In this document: piece after piece, positions 47,544 through 57,183 of the stretch | Layout: each line of letters begins with the position of its first letter | How positions within the stretch are numbered: position 1 is the first letter of the stretch | NCBI RefSeq assembly: GCF_002846205.1 | Contig: NZ_PHKV01000002.1 | Span: 682,001-746,000 of the forward strand | Direction: 5' to 3' | DNA from: Xanthomonas prunicola | GTDB taxonomy: Bacteria; Pseudomonadota; Gammaproteobacteria; Xanthomonadales; Xanthomonadaceae | Length of the DNA: 64,000 nucleotides | Program-made: the position numbers and the translations under genes | The notes under the pieces: model-generated | What the model saw: only the letters and a program-made list of their open reading frames with translations | Database searches by the model: none | Told to the model about the DNA's origin: nothing

Positions 47544-47605
47544 TTCGCTTGGTGATGACACATCTTCGTGTGCGCGCAGCGATGCAGATCAAAGGGAAGT
47601 AGCCT
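47544..47605 (+). promoter_or_regulatory. PIP-like promoter of xopAE
   Basis: TTCGC (47544-47548), 16 nt, TTCGT (47565-47569), then 30 nt to TAGCCT (47600-47605), which fits YANNNT. The N16 spacer and the last base differ from consensus, so the match is imperfect, but its position 47 nt before the xopAE ATG makes sense. Confidence 0.5.
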
Positions 47606-47651
47606 GAGCCTGGGAACGTTGCAGCCTGCTGAATACGCCGGGTGGATCTCT

Positions 47652-49595
47652 ATGTTTAATGTAAACCGCTTACTCCGCTCTCGTCCGCGTAACGACAGCG
47701 CCGACCACGCGCCGGCTGAAGCGAGTTCTTCACGCACATCTTCCGAGGCAGAGGGCGTGCTCAGCCCTCTGCTCGCACGGCCGCGGCGACGCGGAAGCAC
47801 ATCGGCGGCCGACGCCACGCCGCCAAGAAATCGTGAAGATGGCCGGCTTTTGCGATCACCGCTGCGTCCGTCGATGCAACAGGTTGAGCTGGGGGCTTCG
47901 TCTTCTGCGCCACCGCGCACCATCGAGCACCAGATCGACGATTGGCTTGAGCGCAGCCTGCCGATCGCAGAGCGGGTGCGAACGGGCTTCAACCTGCACG
48001 ACGGGCAGAGAGATACGTCGCGGCAGGTGCTGCGAAGCGTTGCAGAGGCAATCCGTCAGGCAGCGACCCACGGCAGGACCGAGCTTGCCCTCGACTACGG
48101 CCTCCCTGCCACGACGCTACCTGATGCGATCGGCCGGCTCGACGCGCTACGGAAATTGAGGCTGATGCATACCGGGCTTGAGTCGCTGCCAGACAGCCTG
48201 GGGCAGCTGCGCCAGCTCCGTCATCTGCAGGTCATTGGCGCGCCGGGCCTGAAAAAGCTGCCACCCTCGGTGACGCGCCTGTCCGATCTAAGAACCCTTC
48301 AATTGGCGTTGATCCCGTTGGATGAGTTGCCCGCCGACCTGGGGCGCATGCAAGGTCTGCGCAACCTCACGCTAGGAGGCGGGCACTATGCGCGCCTGCC
48401 GGCCAGCATCGTTGAACTGAGCCGATTGACCGAATTGCGCGTGTCGCACTCGTCGCATTTTCGCGAGTTGCCTGAAAACATCGGCCTCATGCAGGGACTC
48501 AGGTCACTGGAGGTGGCATCGCAGTCCAAGCTGGAGCAACTTCCTGGCAGCCTCACCCGGCTGCATCGGTTGGAAAAACTCGACCTGTCCTCCAACCGCC
48601 GGCTGGCGCACCTGCCTGAAGACATCGGTCAACTGCGCAGCTTGACGGAACTCTCGCTCAAACATTGCGCCGCGCTGCGGCAGCTGCCCGACAGCGTGGG
48701 AGATCTCGCCCAGCTGCGACTGCTGGACCTGCGCGGCACCGGCCTGCAGACCCTTCCGCAGTCGCTGGCCCGGCTGCCCGCTCAATGCGATATCAAGGTG
48801 CCGGATCATTTGGCAGGCCAATTGCTGCAGATCCGCGACCCGGAGCGCGCGCAGCGCGAGGCACGGCGGCTGGCCGACAGAAGGCGACGCGCGCCGGTGC
48901 CTGCGGTGCGACAGGCCGGGGCATCGTGGAACCGCGTCCCCGAATTCACCCGCGTGTTGCGCAGTGTCGATGCCGACCTGGGCGAGCGTTTTGAGAAGTG
49001 GACGCAAGGCCTGGCGCAAGATGCCAGGATCTTCGGCGCATCCATCACATCGGCCGACATGTCCTTGCTGGACCAGGTGGTGGCCGAGGCCATTCGATCA
49101 CCTGAATTCCGAAACAGCTTCGGCCAATTTTTGAGCGACCACACCGTCAAGACGCTCAATATGGATGGCATGACGCAGGTGGGCGATGCGGGGCCCGCCG
49201 TGGAAGGAGACGTCAAGACCGCGTTCGCCGAGATGCTCAAGCACAAGCTCATGCACACGCAGGACCACCAGACCGCACTGGGCCTGCTGCAGGAAGCCCT
49301 ACAAAATCCCGACCTGGGGCTGTCCAGGGAGAGGCTGCTGCGCAGCAGGAATGAACTCACCGGGCGTGTGGAGATGTGGCCGCCACTGAAGGCCTACATC
49401 TCCATGCACGATGTGGAGGGGACGGCAGCGCAGGAAGCGGCGACCACGTGGGCGATGGCGCACTTCGAAGAAGCGCAGGAGGGTGTCATCGGGGAAGCAG
49501 AGGCCAAGCAGGAGTCCGAACAGGCGCAGGCCAACGCGAACCGCTTCATCGAGCAGCGGGCGCGTGTACTGCTGGGAGAATGGAACATCCGTTAG
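47652..49595 (+). CDS. xopAE: type III effector XopAE (intact HpaG/HpaF), LRR E3-ligase type
   Basis: XopAE is a leucine-rich-repeat effector reported to act as an E3 ubiquitin ligase. In some strains it is split into hpaG and hpaF; here it is one 647-residue frame. Residues 1-90 are Ser/Arg-rich (secretion region). About ten LRRs of 23-24 residues fill roughly 156-385, each with LPxxIGxLxxLxxLxL (LPENIGLMQGLRSLEV; LPEDIGQLRSLTELSL). The helical C-terminal domain (WNRVPEFTRVLRSVDADLGE; FEKWTQGLAQDARIFGASIT; GRVEMWPPLKAYISMHDVEG) is the catalytic region. ATG 47652 fits the promoter; a frame upstream lacks a ribosome site. Confidence 0.92.
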   Translation: MFNVNRLLRSRPRNDSADHAPAEASSSRTSSEAEGVLSPLLARPRRRGSTSAADATPPRNREDGRLLRSPLRPSMQQVELGASSSAPPRTIEHQIDDWLERSLPIAERVRTGFNLHDGQRDTSRQVLRSVAEAIRQAATHGRTELALDYGLPATTLPDAIGRLDALRKLRLMHTGLESLPDSLGQLRQLRHLQVIGAPGLKKLPPSVTRLSDLRTLQLALIPLDELPADLGRMQGLRNLTLGGGHYARLPASIVELSRLTELRVSHSSHFRELPENIGLMQGLRSLEVASQSKLEQLPGSLTRLHRLEKLDLSSNRRLAHLPEDIGQLRSLTELSLKHCAALRQLPDSVGDLAQLRLLDLRGTGLQTLPQSLARLPAQCDIKVPDHLAGQLLQIRDPERAQREARRLADRRRRAPVPAVRQAGASWNRVPEFTRVLRSVDADLGERFEKWTQGLAQDARIFGASITSADMSLLDQVVAEAIRSPEFRNSFGQFLSDHTVKTLNMDGMTQVGDAGPAVEGDVKTAFAEMLKHKLMHTQDHQTALGLLQEALQNPDLGLSRERLLRSRNELTGRVEMWPPLKAYISMHDVEGTAAQEAATTWAMAHFEEAQEGVIGEAEAKQESEQAQANANRFIEQRARVLLGEWNIR

Positions 49596-49940
49596 GCCCT
49601 GGCATCCAGCGATGTCACGCCCCGCAGTCAAAACAGACAGGTCTGTCTGATGATGTTGGCCGCTGAACCGGCGGGTGTCTGCTCGCCGAGTCTGTGCCGT
49701 GTTTATTGGCCGTTGGCAGCCGGCAAGAGTCGATCAGTCTGTTTGCTCGCTTCGCTCAAACTGCGCAACCCGTGCATATCCAAAACGCCGCGTTGGTCGC
49801 CGTCGTTGACGCGTTCCATGAAGCCGCTTGACTGCGTGGGGCATCCATCTCTGCGCTTCTGCATTGAGGTCTGGCACATCCATATCCCGACCAGCCTGGG
49901 TGCCAATGCATCCGGGTGGACCTTCGAATGTACAGACAAC
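49596..49940. other. xopAE-tRNA spacer with inverted repeat
   Basis: About 345 bp. A perfect inverted repeat CAGACAG (49634-49640) / CTGTCTG (49643-49649) lies 39 nt after the xopAE stop. No gene or insertion-sequence end is convincing. This is the right edge of the island. Confidence 0.45.
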
Positions 49941-49968
49941 AAAAACCCCCGATTTCTCGAGGGTTTTT
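49941..49968 (-). terminator. intrinsic terminator of tRNA-Arg, two-way
   Basis: AAAAACCC (minus strand) pairs with GGGTTTTT across a short loop; both strands end in a run of T, so it can work in both directions. It lies 30 bp beyond the 3' end of the tRNA gene. Confidence 0.85.
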
Positions 49969-49998
49969 GGACATCCTAGGACAAGCCTGAACTCGAAT

Positions 49999-50075
49999 TG
50001 GTGCGCCCGGAGGGATTCGAACCCCCGACCAATGGCTTCGGAAGCCACTACTCTATCCGGCTGAGCTACGAGCGC
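49999..50075 (-). tRNA. tRNA-Arg (anticodon CCG)
   Basis: 77 nt including an encoded CCA. The acceptor stem pairs GCGCTCG with CGGGCGC, the D-arm has AGCTCAGCCGGATAGAGT, the anticodon arm GTGGC-TTCCGAA-GCCAT reads CCG (for codon CGG), and the T-arm is GGGGGTTCGAATCCC-like. A tRNA-Arg is known at this edge of the hrp island in X. euvesicatoria, where it was taken as a sign of island insertion. Confidence 0.97.
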
Positions 50076-50544
50076 CTGGCCGCGCATTATGCCAGAACAG
50101 CCGGCGTGCGCGTGCGCGTGACGGGGCTGGGCGACACGGGACCTGGCAAGCCACGGCGTCGCTCGAGACGTGATGACACCGGCCTGTCGGCCCGAGCAGG
50201 ACGCCCAGGTGCAAGCGCATAGGGTCCAGGCCGTGCAAACCTGTCGCCGCCTCAAGCGGCAGTCGCCAGAGCGCAAGCCTGCTCGACGTCCCCAACCTGA
50301 CAGCAAGGTTGAGCACGCGCCCGAGCGCGGTCACTGCCGAGCGTGCGTCGCAGCCGTACCACCGGCCGCAGCCCACCTGAACCAACCGCGGCCCTTGCCG
50401 CTCGCAACCTCGATCGCTGCGGCCAGCCGCACTCTAATGAACAGCCTGGCGTCGAAGAAGCTGGGCATTCCCAGGATCGCCGCGCGGGCAGCGCCTCCCG
50501 CGCCCACATGACCATGGCCGAGCCGCACTGCTACCCTTTGCCGC
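50076..50544. other. intergenic region, no gene seen
   Basis: About 470 bp between the leftward tRNA-Arg and the rightward ubiA; it must hold both promoters. I see no supported gene and no strong repeat. Confidence 0.4.
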
Positions 50545-51450
50545 ATGAGCAAGCATGGTGTCGAACAACTGCCCGCAGCAGGCGCGCTGACGTGGCCGCA
50601 GCGGCTGGGGCAATACTGGAAGCTGGTCCGTGGCGATCGCCCGATCGGCAGCCTGCTGCTGCTCTGGCCCACCTGGTGGGCGTTGTGGCTGTCCGCCGAT
50701 GGCCTGCCGCCCCTGTGGACGCTGTTCGTGTTCACCGCCGGGGTGTGGCTGACCCGCTCGGCCGGCTGCGTCATCAACGACTATGCCGACCGCTGGCTGG
50801 ACCCGCATGTGGAGCGCACCAAGTCGCGCCCGCTGGCCACCGGCGCGGTCTCCGGGCGCGAGGCGCTGTGGGTGTTCGTGGTGTTGATGCTGATGGCCTT
50901 CGCGCTGGTACTCACACTCAACTGGCTGACCGTGACGCTGAGCGTGCCCGGCGTGTTCCTGGCCGCCAGCTACCCCTATCTCAAGCGCCACACCCACCTG
51001 CCCCAGGTCTATCTGGGCATGGCCTTCGGCTGGGGCATTCCAATGGCCTTCGCCGCCGTGCAGGGCAGCGTGCCATTGCTGGGCTGGCTGCTGTATGCCG
51101 CCAACATCCTGTGGGCGACCGCCTACGATACTTGGTACGCCATGGTCGACCGCGACGACGACATCCGCATGGGCAGCAAGTCCACCGCCATCTTGTTCGG
51201 CAAATTCGATCTGGTGGCCCAAGGCGTCTTGTATGCGCTGATGTTCGCGACGCTGGTGTTGGTTGGTCTGCGCGCTGATCTCGGTGCTGCGTACTGGGCC
51301 GGCCTGGGCGTTGCGGCGCTACTGGTGGCCTACGAATTCCGCATCGCCCGCCACCGCGAGCGCGGCCCCTGCTTCCGCGCCTTCCTGCACAACAACTGGG
51401 TTGGCCTGGCGATCTTCGTCGGCATCGCAGTGGCGGTGGCGGGGCGTTAG
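50545..51450 (+). CDS. ubiA: 4-hydroxybenzoate polyprenyltransferase
   Basis: UbiA attaches the octaprenyl chain to 4-hydroxybenzoate in ubiquinone synthesis. The 301-residue inner-membrane protein has about eight helices and the two Asp-rich sites: [20 protein letters not shown] from residue 78 and [19 protein letters not shown]. Length matches the family. It is a single gene here, not next to ubiC. Confidence 0.97.
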   Translation: MSKHGVEQLPAAGALTWPQRLGQYWKLVRGDRPIGSLLLLWPTWWALWLSADGLPPLWTLFVFTAGVWLTRSAGCVINDYADRWLDPHVERTKSRPLATGAVSGREALWVFVVLMLMAFALVLTLNWLTVTLSVPGVFLAASYPYLKRHTHLPQVYLGMAFGWGIPMAFAAVQGSVPLLGWLLYAANILWATAYDTWYAMVDRDDDIRMGSKSTAILFGKFDLVAQGVLYALMFATLVLVGLRADLGAAYWAGLGVAALLVAYEFRIARHRERGPCFRAFLHNNWVGLAIFVGIAVAVAGR

Positions 51451-51615
51451 CGCGGATTCGCATTCGGGAATCCGTCGATTACGGATCGGATGTCGAGATT
51501 GCGCGTGAGGCTTCAACGCGTGCAGGCATCGTTGACGGCTCTACTCCTCGTCGAGTCCTCCGCCATCCACCCGCCGAAGCAGCATCGCCATCCACCGCGC
51601 TGCCGCTAGACAAAG

Positions 51616-51660
51616 CCCCTCTCCTACGGGAGCGGGGTTCGGGCTGGAGTGAGGGTACGG
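51616..51660. repeat. copy of a dispersed Xanthomonas hairpin repeat
   Basis: CCCCTCTCC, a 3-nt loop, then GGGAGCGGGG and GGGCTGGAGTGAGGGTACGG: the pattern of the short repeat found many times between Xanthomonas genes (CCCCTCTCC ... GGAGAGGGG ... GTGAGGGT). The stem has one mismatch. It lies between ubiA and comF, which converge. Confidence 0.6.
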
Positions 51661-51694
51661 ACGCAGCCGCACCCGCAGACCGCAACAACCTCGA

Positions 51695-52420
51695 TCACGG
51701 CACCCGCGCGCAGACCCATGCATCCACCCGTTGAACACCCGCCTTGCGTAATGCCTTCGCCGCGGCGTACAGCGTCGCGCCGGTCGTCATCACGTCGTCC
51801 ACCAGCGCCACATGTGCCGGCAACGGGCCGCGGGCCACGAACGCATCACGCAGATTGCGGTGCCGCTCGATCGCGTCCAGCTCGGATTGCGGCGCGGTCG
51901 CGCGCACACGGCGCAGCAACGGCAGGCACGGCAGCCGCAGCGCGCGGCCGAGCGGTCTGGCCAACTCCAGCGCCTGGTCGTAACCGCGCTGGCGCAGGCG
52001 CTGCCGGTGCAGACTCACCGGCACCAACGCCTGCGGGCGTGGCAGCCCCGCACAGCGCCGGGCCATCAGGTCGCTAAGCAGACGACCCGCCGCCAGGTCC
52101 TGATGAAATTTGAACCGCCGCAGCAGCCCATCCACCGGCCAGCGATAGGTGAAGCAGGCATGCACCCGCTGCAGCGGCGGAGGTTCCTGCAGGCACTGCC
52201 CGCACAACGCCACCCCATCGCAGGCGAACAGCTGGGTGGCGCAGCACAGGCAGGCATGGCCATGATCGGGCAAGGCGGCGCGACACGCGGGGCAGAGATC
52301 GCCGTCAGGCGTGCCGGCTTCCGCACAGACCAAACACAGGCTCGGCAGTAGTAGCCGCAGCACCCGCTGCGGCCACCTGTAAACCGAGCGCACCCCGTTG
52401 AAGTTGACAGCCTCTTCCAT
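51695..52420 (-). CDS. comF: ComF-family phosphoribosyltransferase-like protein
   Basis: ComF proteins are needed for DNA uptake in competent bacteria and have a phosphoribosyltransferase fold. The 241-residue product starts [16 protein letters not shown] and has a zinc-finger-like part with CxxC pairs ([34 protein letters not shown]), the mid motif [19 protein letters not shown] and the PRPP loop [23 protein letters not shown] 52420 is preferred; GTG 52426 is in frame. It diverges from bioB with 49 bp between start codons. Confidence 0.92.
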   Translation of the reverse strand: MEEAVNFNGVRSVYRWPQRVLRLLLPSLCLVCAEAGTPDGDLCPACRAALPDHGHACLCCATQLFACDGVALCGQCLQEPPPLQRVHACFTYRWPVDGLLRRFKFHQDLAAGRLLSDLMARRCAGLPRPQALVPVSLHRQRLRQRGYDQALELARPLGRALRLPCLPLLRRVRATAPQSELDAIERHRNLRDAFVARGPLPAHVALVDDVMTTGATLYAAAKALRKAGVQRVDAWVCARVP

Positions 52421-52469
52421 GCTCACCAGACTGCCTGGCTTCCAAGCCGCTGACTGTCAGGAAACTCCG

Positions 52470-53504
52470 ATGTCTGTTGTCGTCCGCCATGACTGGGATC
52501 GCAAAGAGCTGCAGGCGTTGTTCGATCTGCCGTTCCCCGAGTTGCTGCATCACGCGGCCAGCGTGCACCGCGCACATTTCGACCCGGCGCAAGTGCAGGT
52601 CTCCACGCTGCTGTCGGTCAAGACCGGTGGCTGCCCGGAAGATTGCGCCTATTGCCCGCAGGCGCAGCGCTACGACACCGGCGTGACTGCGCAGAAGCTG
52701 ATGGAGACCGAAGAAGTGGTCGCCAAGGCGCGCCAGGCCAAGGCCGCCGGCGCCTCGCGCTTCTGCATGGGCGCGGCCTGGCGCTCGCCCAAGGAGCGCG
52801 ACATCCCCAAGGTGGCCGCGATGATCCGCGAGGTCAAGGCCATGGGCCTGGAGACCTGCGCTACGCTCGGCATGCTGGACGCCGGCCAGGCGCGTGCGCT
52901 CAAGGACGCCGGGCTGGACTACTACAACCACAATCTGGACACCGCGCCGGATTACTACGACTCCATCATCCACACCCGCCAGTACCAGGACCGCCTGAAC
53001 ACGCTGGAACATGTGCGCGATGTCGGTCTGAAGACCTGCTGCGGCGGCATCGTCGGCATGGGCGAAACCCGCGAACACCGCATCGGCTTGCTGCTGGCGC
53101 TGGCCACGCTGCCCGCGCACCCGGATTCGGTCCCGATCAACCAACTGGTGCAGGTGCCCGGCACCCCGCTGCACGGCACCCAGCAACTGGACCCGTTCGA
53201 GTTCGTGCGCATGATCGCCGTGGCCCGCATCACGATGCCGCGTTCGATGGTGCGCCTGTCCGCCGGCCGCGAAGCGATGAGCGACGAACTGCAGGCGCTG
53301 TGCTTCCTGGCCGGTGCCAACTCGATCTTCTACGGCGAAAAACTGCTCACCACCGGCAACCCGGACACCGAGCGCGACCAGGCCCTGTTCCAGCGCCTGG
53401 GCCTGCGTCCGATGCAGATCACGGTCGATGCGGCCGAGCATGATCACCCCGGCACCGTGCATGCGGAGATCACCCGCAGCGCCGCCTGCGAGCACGCCGC
53501 CTGA
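52470..53504 (+). CDS. bioB: biotin synthase
   Basis: BioB, a radical-SAM enzyme, inserts sulphur in dethiobiotin. The 344-residue product has the 4Fe-4S motif Cys55-x3-Cys59-x2-Cys62 ([12 protein letters not shown]), [26 protein letters not shown], and [11 protein letters not shown] near the end. AGGAAA precedes ATG 52470. The 49-bp gap to comF must contain both promoters. Confidence 0.98.
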   Translation: MSVVVRHDWDRKELQALFDLPFPELLHHAASVHRAHFDPAQVQVSTLLSVKTGGCPEDCAYCPQAQRYDTGVTAQKLMETEEVVAKARQAKAAGASRFCMGAAWRSPKERDIPKVAAMIREVKAMGLETCATLGMLDAGQARALKDAGLDYYNHNLDTAPDYYDSIIHTRQYQDRLNTLEHVRDVGLKTCCGGIVGMGETREHRIGLLLALATLPAHPDSVPINQLVQVPGTPLHGTQQLDPFEFVRMIAVARITMPRSMVRLSAGREAMSDELQALCFLAGANSIFYGEKLLTTGNPDTERDQALFQRLGLRPMQITVDAAEHDHPGTVHAEITRSAACEHAA

Positions 53505-53595
53505 GCATGGGCCCGGCACCGGTCGTCGGTGCCGGCTGGGCGCGCTGAGCACGGCACGCTACGCTAGCGGCCCTTCTCTGCCGTTGAACGCCCCC

Positions 53596-54801
53596 ATGGC
53601 CCGCCCCGATCTGCACGAACGGATTTCGTCGCTGCGCAAGTTGCGCGTCGCTCAGGAACGGGTGCGGGTGCGGCGACAGGTCGGCCGCCGCGATGGCGTG
53701 CGGCTGGAAATCGACGGGCACTGGCTGACCGGTTTCTGCTCCAACGACTATCTGGGTCTGTCGCAACAGTTCGAAGTGGTCGCCGCACTGCAGGATGCCG
53801 CTGCCCGCGATGGCGCCGGCGCCACCGCCTCGCATTTGATCTGCGGCCACCACACCGCGCACGAAACGCTTGAGCGCGAAATCGCCGAATGGCTGGGCTA
53901 TCCGTCGGCGTTGCTGTTCGGCAGCGGTTTCATCGCCAATCTGGCGGTGCAACAGGCACTGCTCAGCGAAGAAGACGATGTCTGCGTGCAGGACCGGCTC
54001 AATCACGCCAGCCTGCTCGATGCCACGCGGCTGGCTGGTTGCCGTCTGCGGCGCTATCCACATCTGGATGTGGAAGGCGCGATGCGTCAGCTCAAGGGCT
54101 CGCCCGAGGGTGCGGCGATGCTGGTCAGCGACGGTGTTTTCAGCATGGATGGCGATGTCGCGCCGCTGCGCGCGTTGAGCCTGGTGGCTCGCATGCAGGA
54201 AGCCCTGTTTTATGTGGACGATGCGCATGGTGTTGGCGTGCTCGGTCCGCAAGGTCGCGGCTGCGTGGCCGATGCCGGGCTGGGCGTGGCCGAAGTGCCA
54301 TTGCAATTGGTGACCCTGGGCAAAGCGCTCGGTGGCTACGGCGCCGTGGTCGTAGGCGACGAGGCGCTGATCCGCCATCTGGCCGAAACCGCGCGCCCGT
54401 ACATCTACACCACAGCATTGCCGCCGGCGCAGGTCGCTGCCACGCTGGCAGCCGTGCGCCTGGCGCGTCGCGACGACTGGCGGCGGACGCGTCTGGTCGA
54501 ATTGATCGCTGCGTTTCGCGATGGCGCGCGCAAGCACGGCTTCGAATTGATGGCCTCCGACACACCGATACAGCCAGTGTTGTGCGGCGAAGAAGCGACC
54601 GTCATGGCGATGTCGGCCGCACTCGAACAGGCAGGCTTTATGGTTGGCGCCATTCGTCCGCCCACCGTGCCCGAAGGCAAGGCGCGCCTTCGCGTGACGC
54701 TATCCGCGTTGCATACGCCGCAGCAGGTGCAGGCGCTGATCGACGCCATCGTGCAGGCGCGCGATGTGGTCAGCCGGCAGCCGCTGCGTGCGTCTGCCTG
54801 A
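53596..54801 (+). CDS. bioF: 8-amino-7-oxononanoate synthase
   Basis: BioF joins pimeloyl-ACP and alanine with loss of CO2 in biotin synthesis; it uses PLP. The 401-residue product has [59 protein letters not shown] and the Schiff-base lysine Lys243 in [16 protein letters not shown]. It is 91 nt after bioB on the same strand. Confidence 0.98.
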   Translation: MARPDLHERISSLRKLRVAQERVRVRRQVGRRDGVRLEIDGHWLTGFCSNDYLGLSQQFEVVAALQDAAARDGAGATASHLICGHHTAHETLEREIAEWLGYPSALLFGSGFIANLAVQQALLSEEDDVCVQDRLNHASLLDATRLAGCRLRRYPHLDVEGAMRQLKGSPEGAAMLVSDGVFSMDGDVAPLRALSLVARMQEALFYVDDAHGVGVLGPQGRGCVADAGLGVAEVPLQLVTLGKALGGYGAVVVGDEALIRHLAETARPYIYTTALPPAQVAATLAAVRLARRDDWRRTRLVELIAAFRDGARKHGFELMASDTPIQPVLCGEEATVMAMSAALEQAGFMVGAIRPPTVPEGKARLRVTLSALHTPQQVQALIDAIVQARDVVSRQPLRASA

Positions 54802-54992
54802 AGCGAGCCGCAATGCGTGCATGGCCTGCGCTGAAACCACCGCGAGCCACTCAAGCAATGCATTGACTGCACAAGGCACACGCATGTCAGGCGACAACCA
54901 TGTGGTGATGTTTCGGTGCGACACGGATCGCATGCATTGCACCGACTGTGCAGCGGGTACGCGCTCGCATCCAATCCCATCTGTGCACTGAC

Positions 54993-55367
54993 ATGTCGCC
55001 AGCGACACCAGGCACAGCCACTGCGGCGCAACACCGCGTGTGGGAAGCGTTATCGCGGTTGTACCTGGACAGTGACAGGCGCGACGACGACAGCATTGCG
55101 CGCGTGCTGGCTGCCTCACCGTTCACCCTGGAAGCGTTACGCAGGATGTTGTTGCACGAAGTGCATCCGGTCCTGATCGGCAATCTGCGCAGCGTGGCCG
55201 GCGTGTGGGACGGGTTCGATCCCGACTGGTTGGCGGCCAAGATCCAGGCGCGGCGCACACGTCGCTGGTGCTGGCCTGCGCGCTGGCGCTGGCGCGGTTA
55301 CGCGCGCACGCAGTGGGCGTTGCTGGCCCCGAAGATCGGCGCGCTGCGTGCAGCCGCCACGCACTGA
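54993..55367 (+). CDS. conserved uncharacterised protein (DUF7079-like)
   Basis: A 124-residue protein of unknown function. The body, HRVWEALSRLYLDSDRRDDD then IARVLAASPFTLEALRRMLL and HEVHPVLIGNLRSVAGVWDG, matches what I remember of the DUF7079 family, often found next to immunity or toxin-related genes or alone. ATG 54993 (MSPATPG) is chosen; no ribosome site is strong. It sits between bioF and bioH and has no clear link to biotin. Confidence 0.65.
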   Translation: MSPATPGTATAAQHRVWEALSRLYLDSDRRDDDSIARVLAASPFTLEALRRMLLHEVHPVLIGNLRSVAGVWDGFDPDWLAAKIQARRTRRWCWPARWRWRGYARTQWALLAPKIGALRAAATH

Positions 55368-55531
55368 CGCGGGCGTGCCGCAGCAGCGCCGTACCGACAT
55401 ACCCAAGCCCCCATCGGCAGACTGCAATCGACGCCAAGGCCACCACCATCCCGTCTTTCTGAACCCTGTCGCAGCAGCAACTCGACTCACTCAACGCGTA
55501 CCGGCCCGCAACAATCGGCGACAATGCGCGC

Positions 55532-56293
55532 ATGCATATCGATGTCATCGGCCACGGGCCTGCGCTGGTTCTTCTGCATGGTTGGGCACTGCACGGCGGG
55601 GTGTTCGCACCGCTGGTGGAGCGTCTGGCACCACACTATCAATTGCATCTGGTCGACCTGCCCGGGCACGGCTTCAGTCGCGACGACAGCACACCGCTGG
55701 CGCTGCCGTACGTGGTCGCCGAGATTGCGGCCGCCACGCCGCCAGCGGTGTGGCTCGGCTGGTCGTTGGGCGGGCTGTTTGCGCTGCATGCGGCCGCCAC
55801 CCTGCCGCAGGTGCGCGGGCTGGCGATGATCGCCGCAACGCCGCGTTTTGTGCGCGGCAGCGATTGGCCCGATGCCGTCCAGCGCGAGGTGTTCGTGCAA
55901 TTTGGTACCGAGTTGTCGCGTGACTACCGCGGCACCCTGGAGCGTTTTCTTGCGCTGGACACGATTGGCTCGGCGCATGCACGCAGCGAACTGCGCAGCC
56001 TGCGCGAGACGCTCACCGCGCGCGGCGAACCGGCGCCGGAGGCATTGCAGCAAGGCCTCACCCTGCTCGAACGCACCGACCTGCGTCGCGCCGTACCGCA
56101 ACTCGCACGCCCCAGCCTGTGGATCGCCGGGCAACGCGATCGCCTGGTGCCTGCCGCCGGCATGCATGCCGCCGCCGCGCTCAGCCCGCACGCGCAGGCG
56201 CTCACCATTGCCGGCGGGGGCCACGCACCGTTTCTCGGTCATGCCGATCAGGTGAGCGAGGCGCTGCAACGCTTCGTTGCGTCCGTGCCATGA
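55532..56293 (+). CDS. bioH: pimeloyl-ACP methyl ester carboxylesterase
   Basis: BioH cuts the methyl ester put on by BioC, freeing pimeloyl-ACP for BioF. The 253-residue alpha/beta hydrolase has LLHGWALHGGVF, the nucleophile elbow GWSLGG with Ser78, LWIAGQRDRLVP with the acid Asp, and GGGHAPFLGH with His231. It is 44 nt before the SDR gene and one gene from bioC. Confidence 0.95.
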   Translation: MHIDVIGHGPALVLLHGWALHGGVFAPLVERLAPHYQLHLVDLPGHGFSRDDSTPLALPYVVAEIAAATPPAVWLGWSLGGLFALHAAATLPQVRGLAMIAATPRFVRGSDWPDAVQREVFVQFGTELSRDYRGTLERFLALDTIGSAHARSELRSLRETLTARGEPAPEALQQGLTLLERTDLRRAVPQLARPSLWIAGQRDRLVPAAGMHAAAALSPHAQALTIAGGGHAPFLGHADQVSEALQRFVASVP

Positions 56294-56337
56294 GCGGATC
56301 GTCGATCATGCGCCATCGCTGATCGAGGACACACCGC

Positions 56338-57120
56338 ATGGATCTGGGAATCGCTGGCCGTTGGGCGTTGGTTTGCGCCGCAAGCAAAGGGCTGGGCTTG
56401 GGCTGCGCACGCGCATTGGCCAGCGAAGGCGTCAATCTGGTGATCGCCGCACGCGGCCGTGATGTACTGGAACAGGCTGCCGACGCAGTGCGCGCGCTTC
56501 CCGGCGCTGGCGAAGTGCGCAGCGTGGTCGCCGACATCGCCACGCCGGAAGGACGCAGCGCCGCACTCGCAGCCTGCCCGCAGGTCGACATCCTGATCAA
56601 CAACGCAGGCGGCCCGCCGCCGGGCGATTTTCGTCAATGGGAACGCGAGGACTGGTTGCGCGCACTGGATGCCAACATGCTGGCGCCGATCGAGCTGATC
56701 CGCGCCACCGTCGATGGGATGCGCGCCCGCCGCTTTGGTCGCATCGTCAACATCACCTCCAGCGCGGTGAAGGCGCCGATCGACATCCTCGGCCTGTCCA
56801 ACGGCGCCCGCGCCGGCCTCACCGGCTTCGTCGCCGGGTTGGCGCGCAGCACCGTGGCCGACAACGTCACCATCAATAATCTGCTGCCCGGGCAATTCCT
56901 TACCGACCGGCTGCGCGGCAATTTCGCCGCCATCGCGCAACAACAGGGCGGCACCGCCGACGACATCGCCGAGCGCAAACGTGCGGGCATCCCGGCCGCG
57001 CGTTTTGGTGAGCCGGACGAGTTCGGCGCAGCCTGCGCCTTCCTGTGCAGCGCGCAGGCCGGCTACATCACCGGGCAGAATCTGCTGATCGACGGCGGCA
57101 GCTATCCCGGCACGTTCTAG
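56338..57120 (+). CDS. SDR-family protein without the usual Tyr-x3-Lys
   Basis: A 260-residue short-chain dehydrogenase/reductase-type protein. The cofactor loop is ASKGLGLGCARALASEG, followed by NNAGGPPPGDF and INITSSAVKAPIDILGLSN. At the place of the catalytic Tyr-x3-Lys the sequence reads LSNGARAGLTGF, as in an atypical SDR branch, so it may have lost or changed catalysis. GAGG lies upstream. It lies between bioH and bioC with gaps of 44 and 63 nt, so it is probably co-transcribed; a role in biotin synthesis is not known. Confidence 0.88.
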   Translation: MDLGIAGRWALVCAASKGLGLGCARALASEGVNLVIAARGRDVLEQAADAVRALPGAGEVRSVVADIATPEGRSAALAACPQVDILINNAGGPPPGDFRQWEREDWLRALDANMLAPIELIRATVDGMRARRFGRIVNITSSAVKAPIDILGLSNGARAGLTGFVAGLARSTVADNVTINNLLPGQFLTDRLRGNFAAIAQQQGGTADDIAERKRAGIPAARFGEPDEFGAACAFLCSAQAGYITGQNLLIDGGSYPGTF

Positions 57121-57183
57121 CGCAGGGCCGCGCACGACGCATCGATTCCCTCCGCCCCTGCCAGCGGCGACAATAGCGGCGCC

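Noticed and set aside
49703..49942. A 79-codon minus-strand frame between xopAE and the tRNA
   Set aside because: It overlaps the start of the terminator, has no ribosome site and matches nothing I know.
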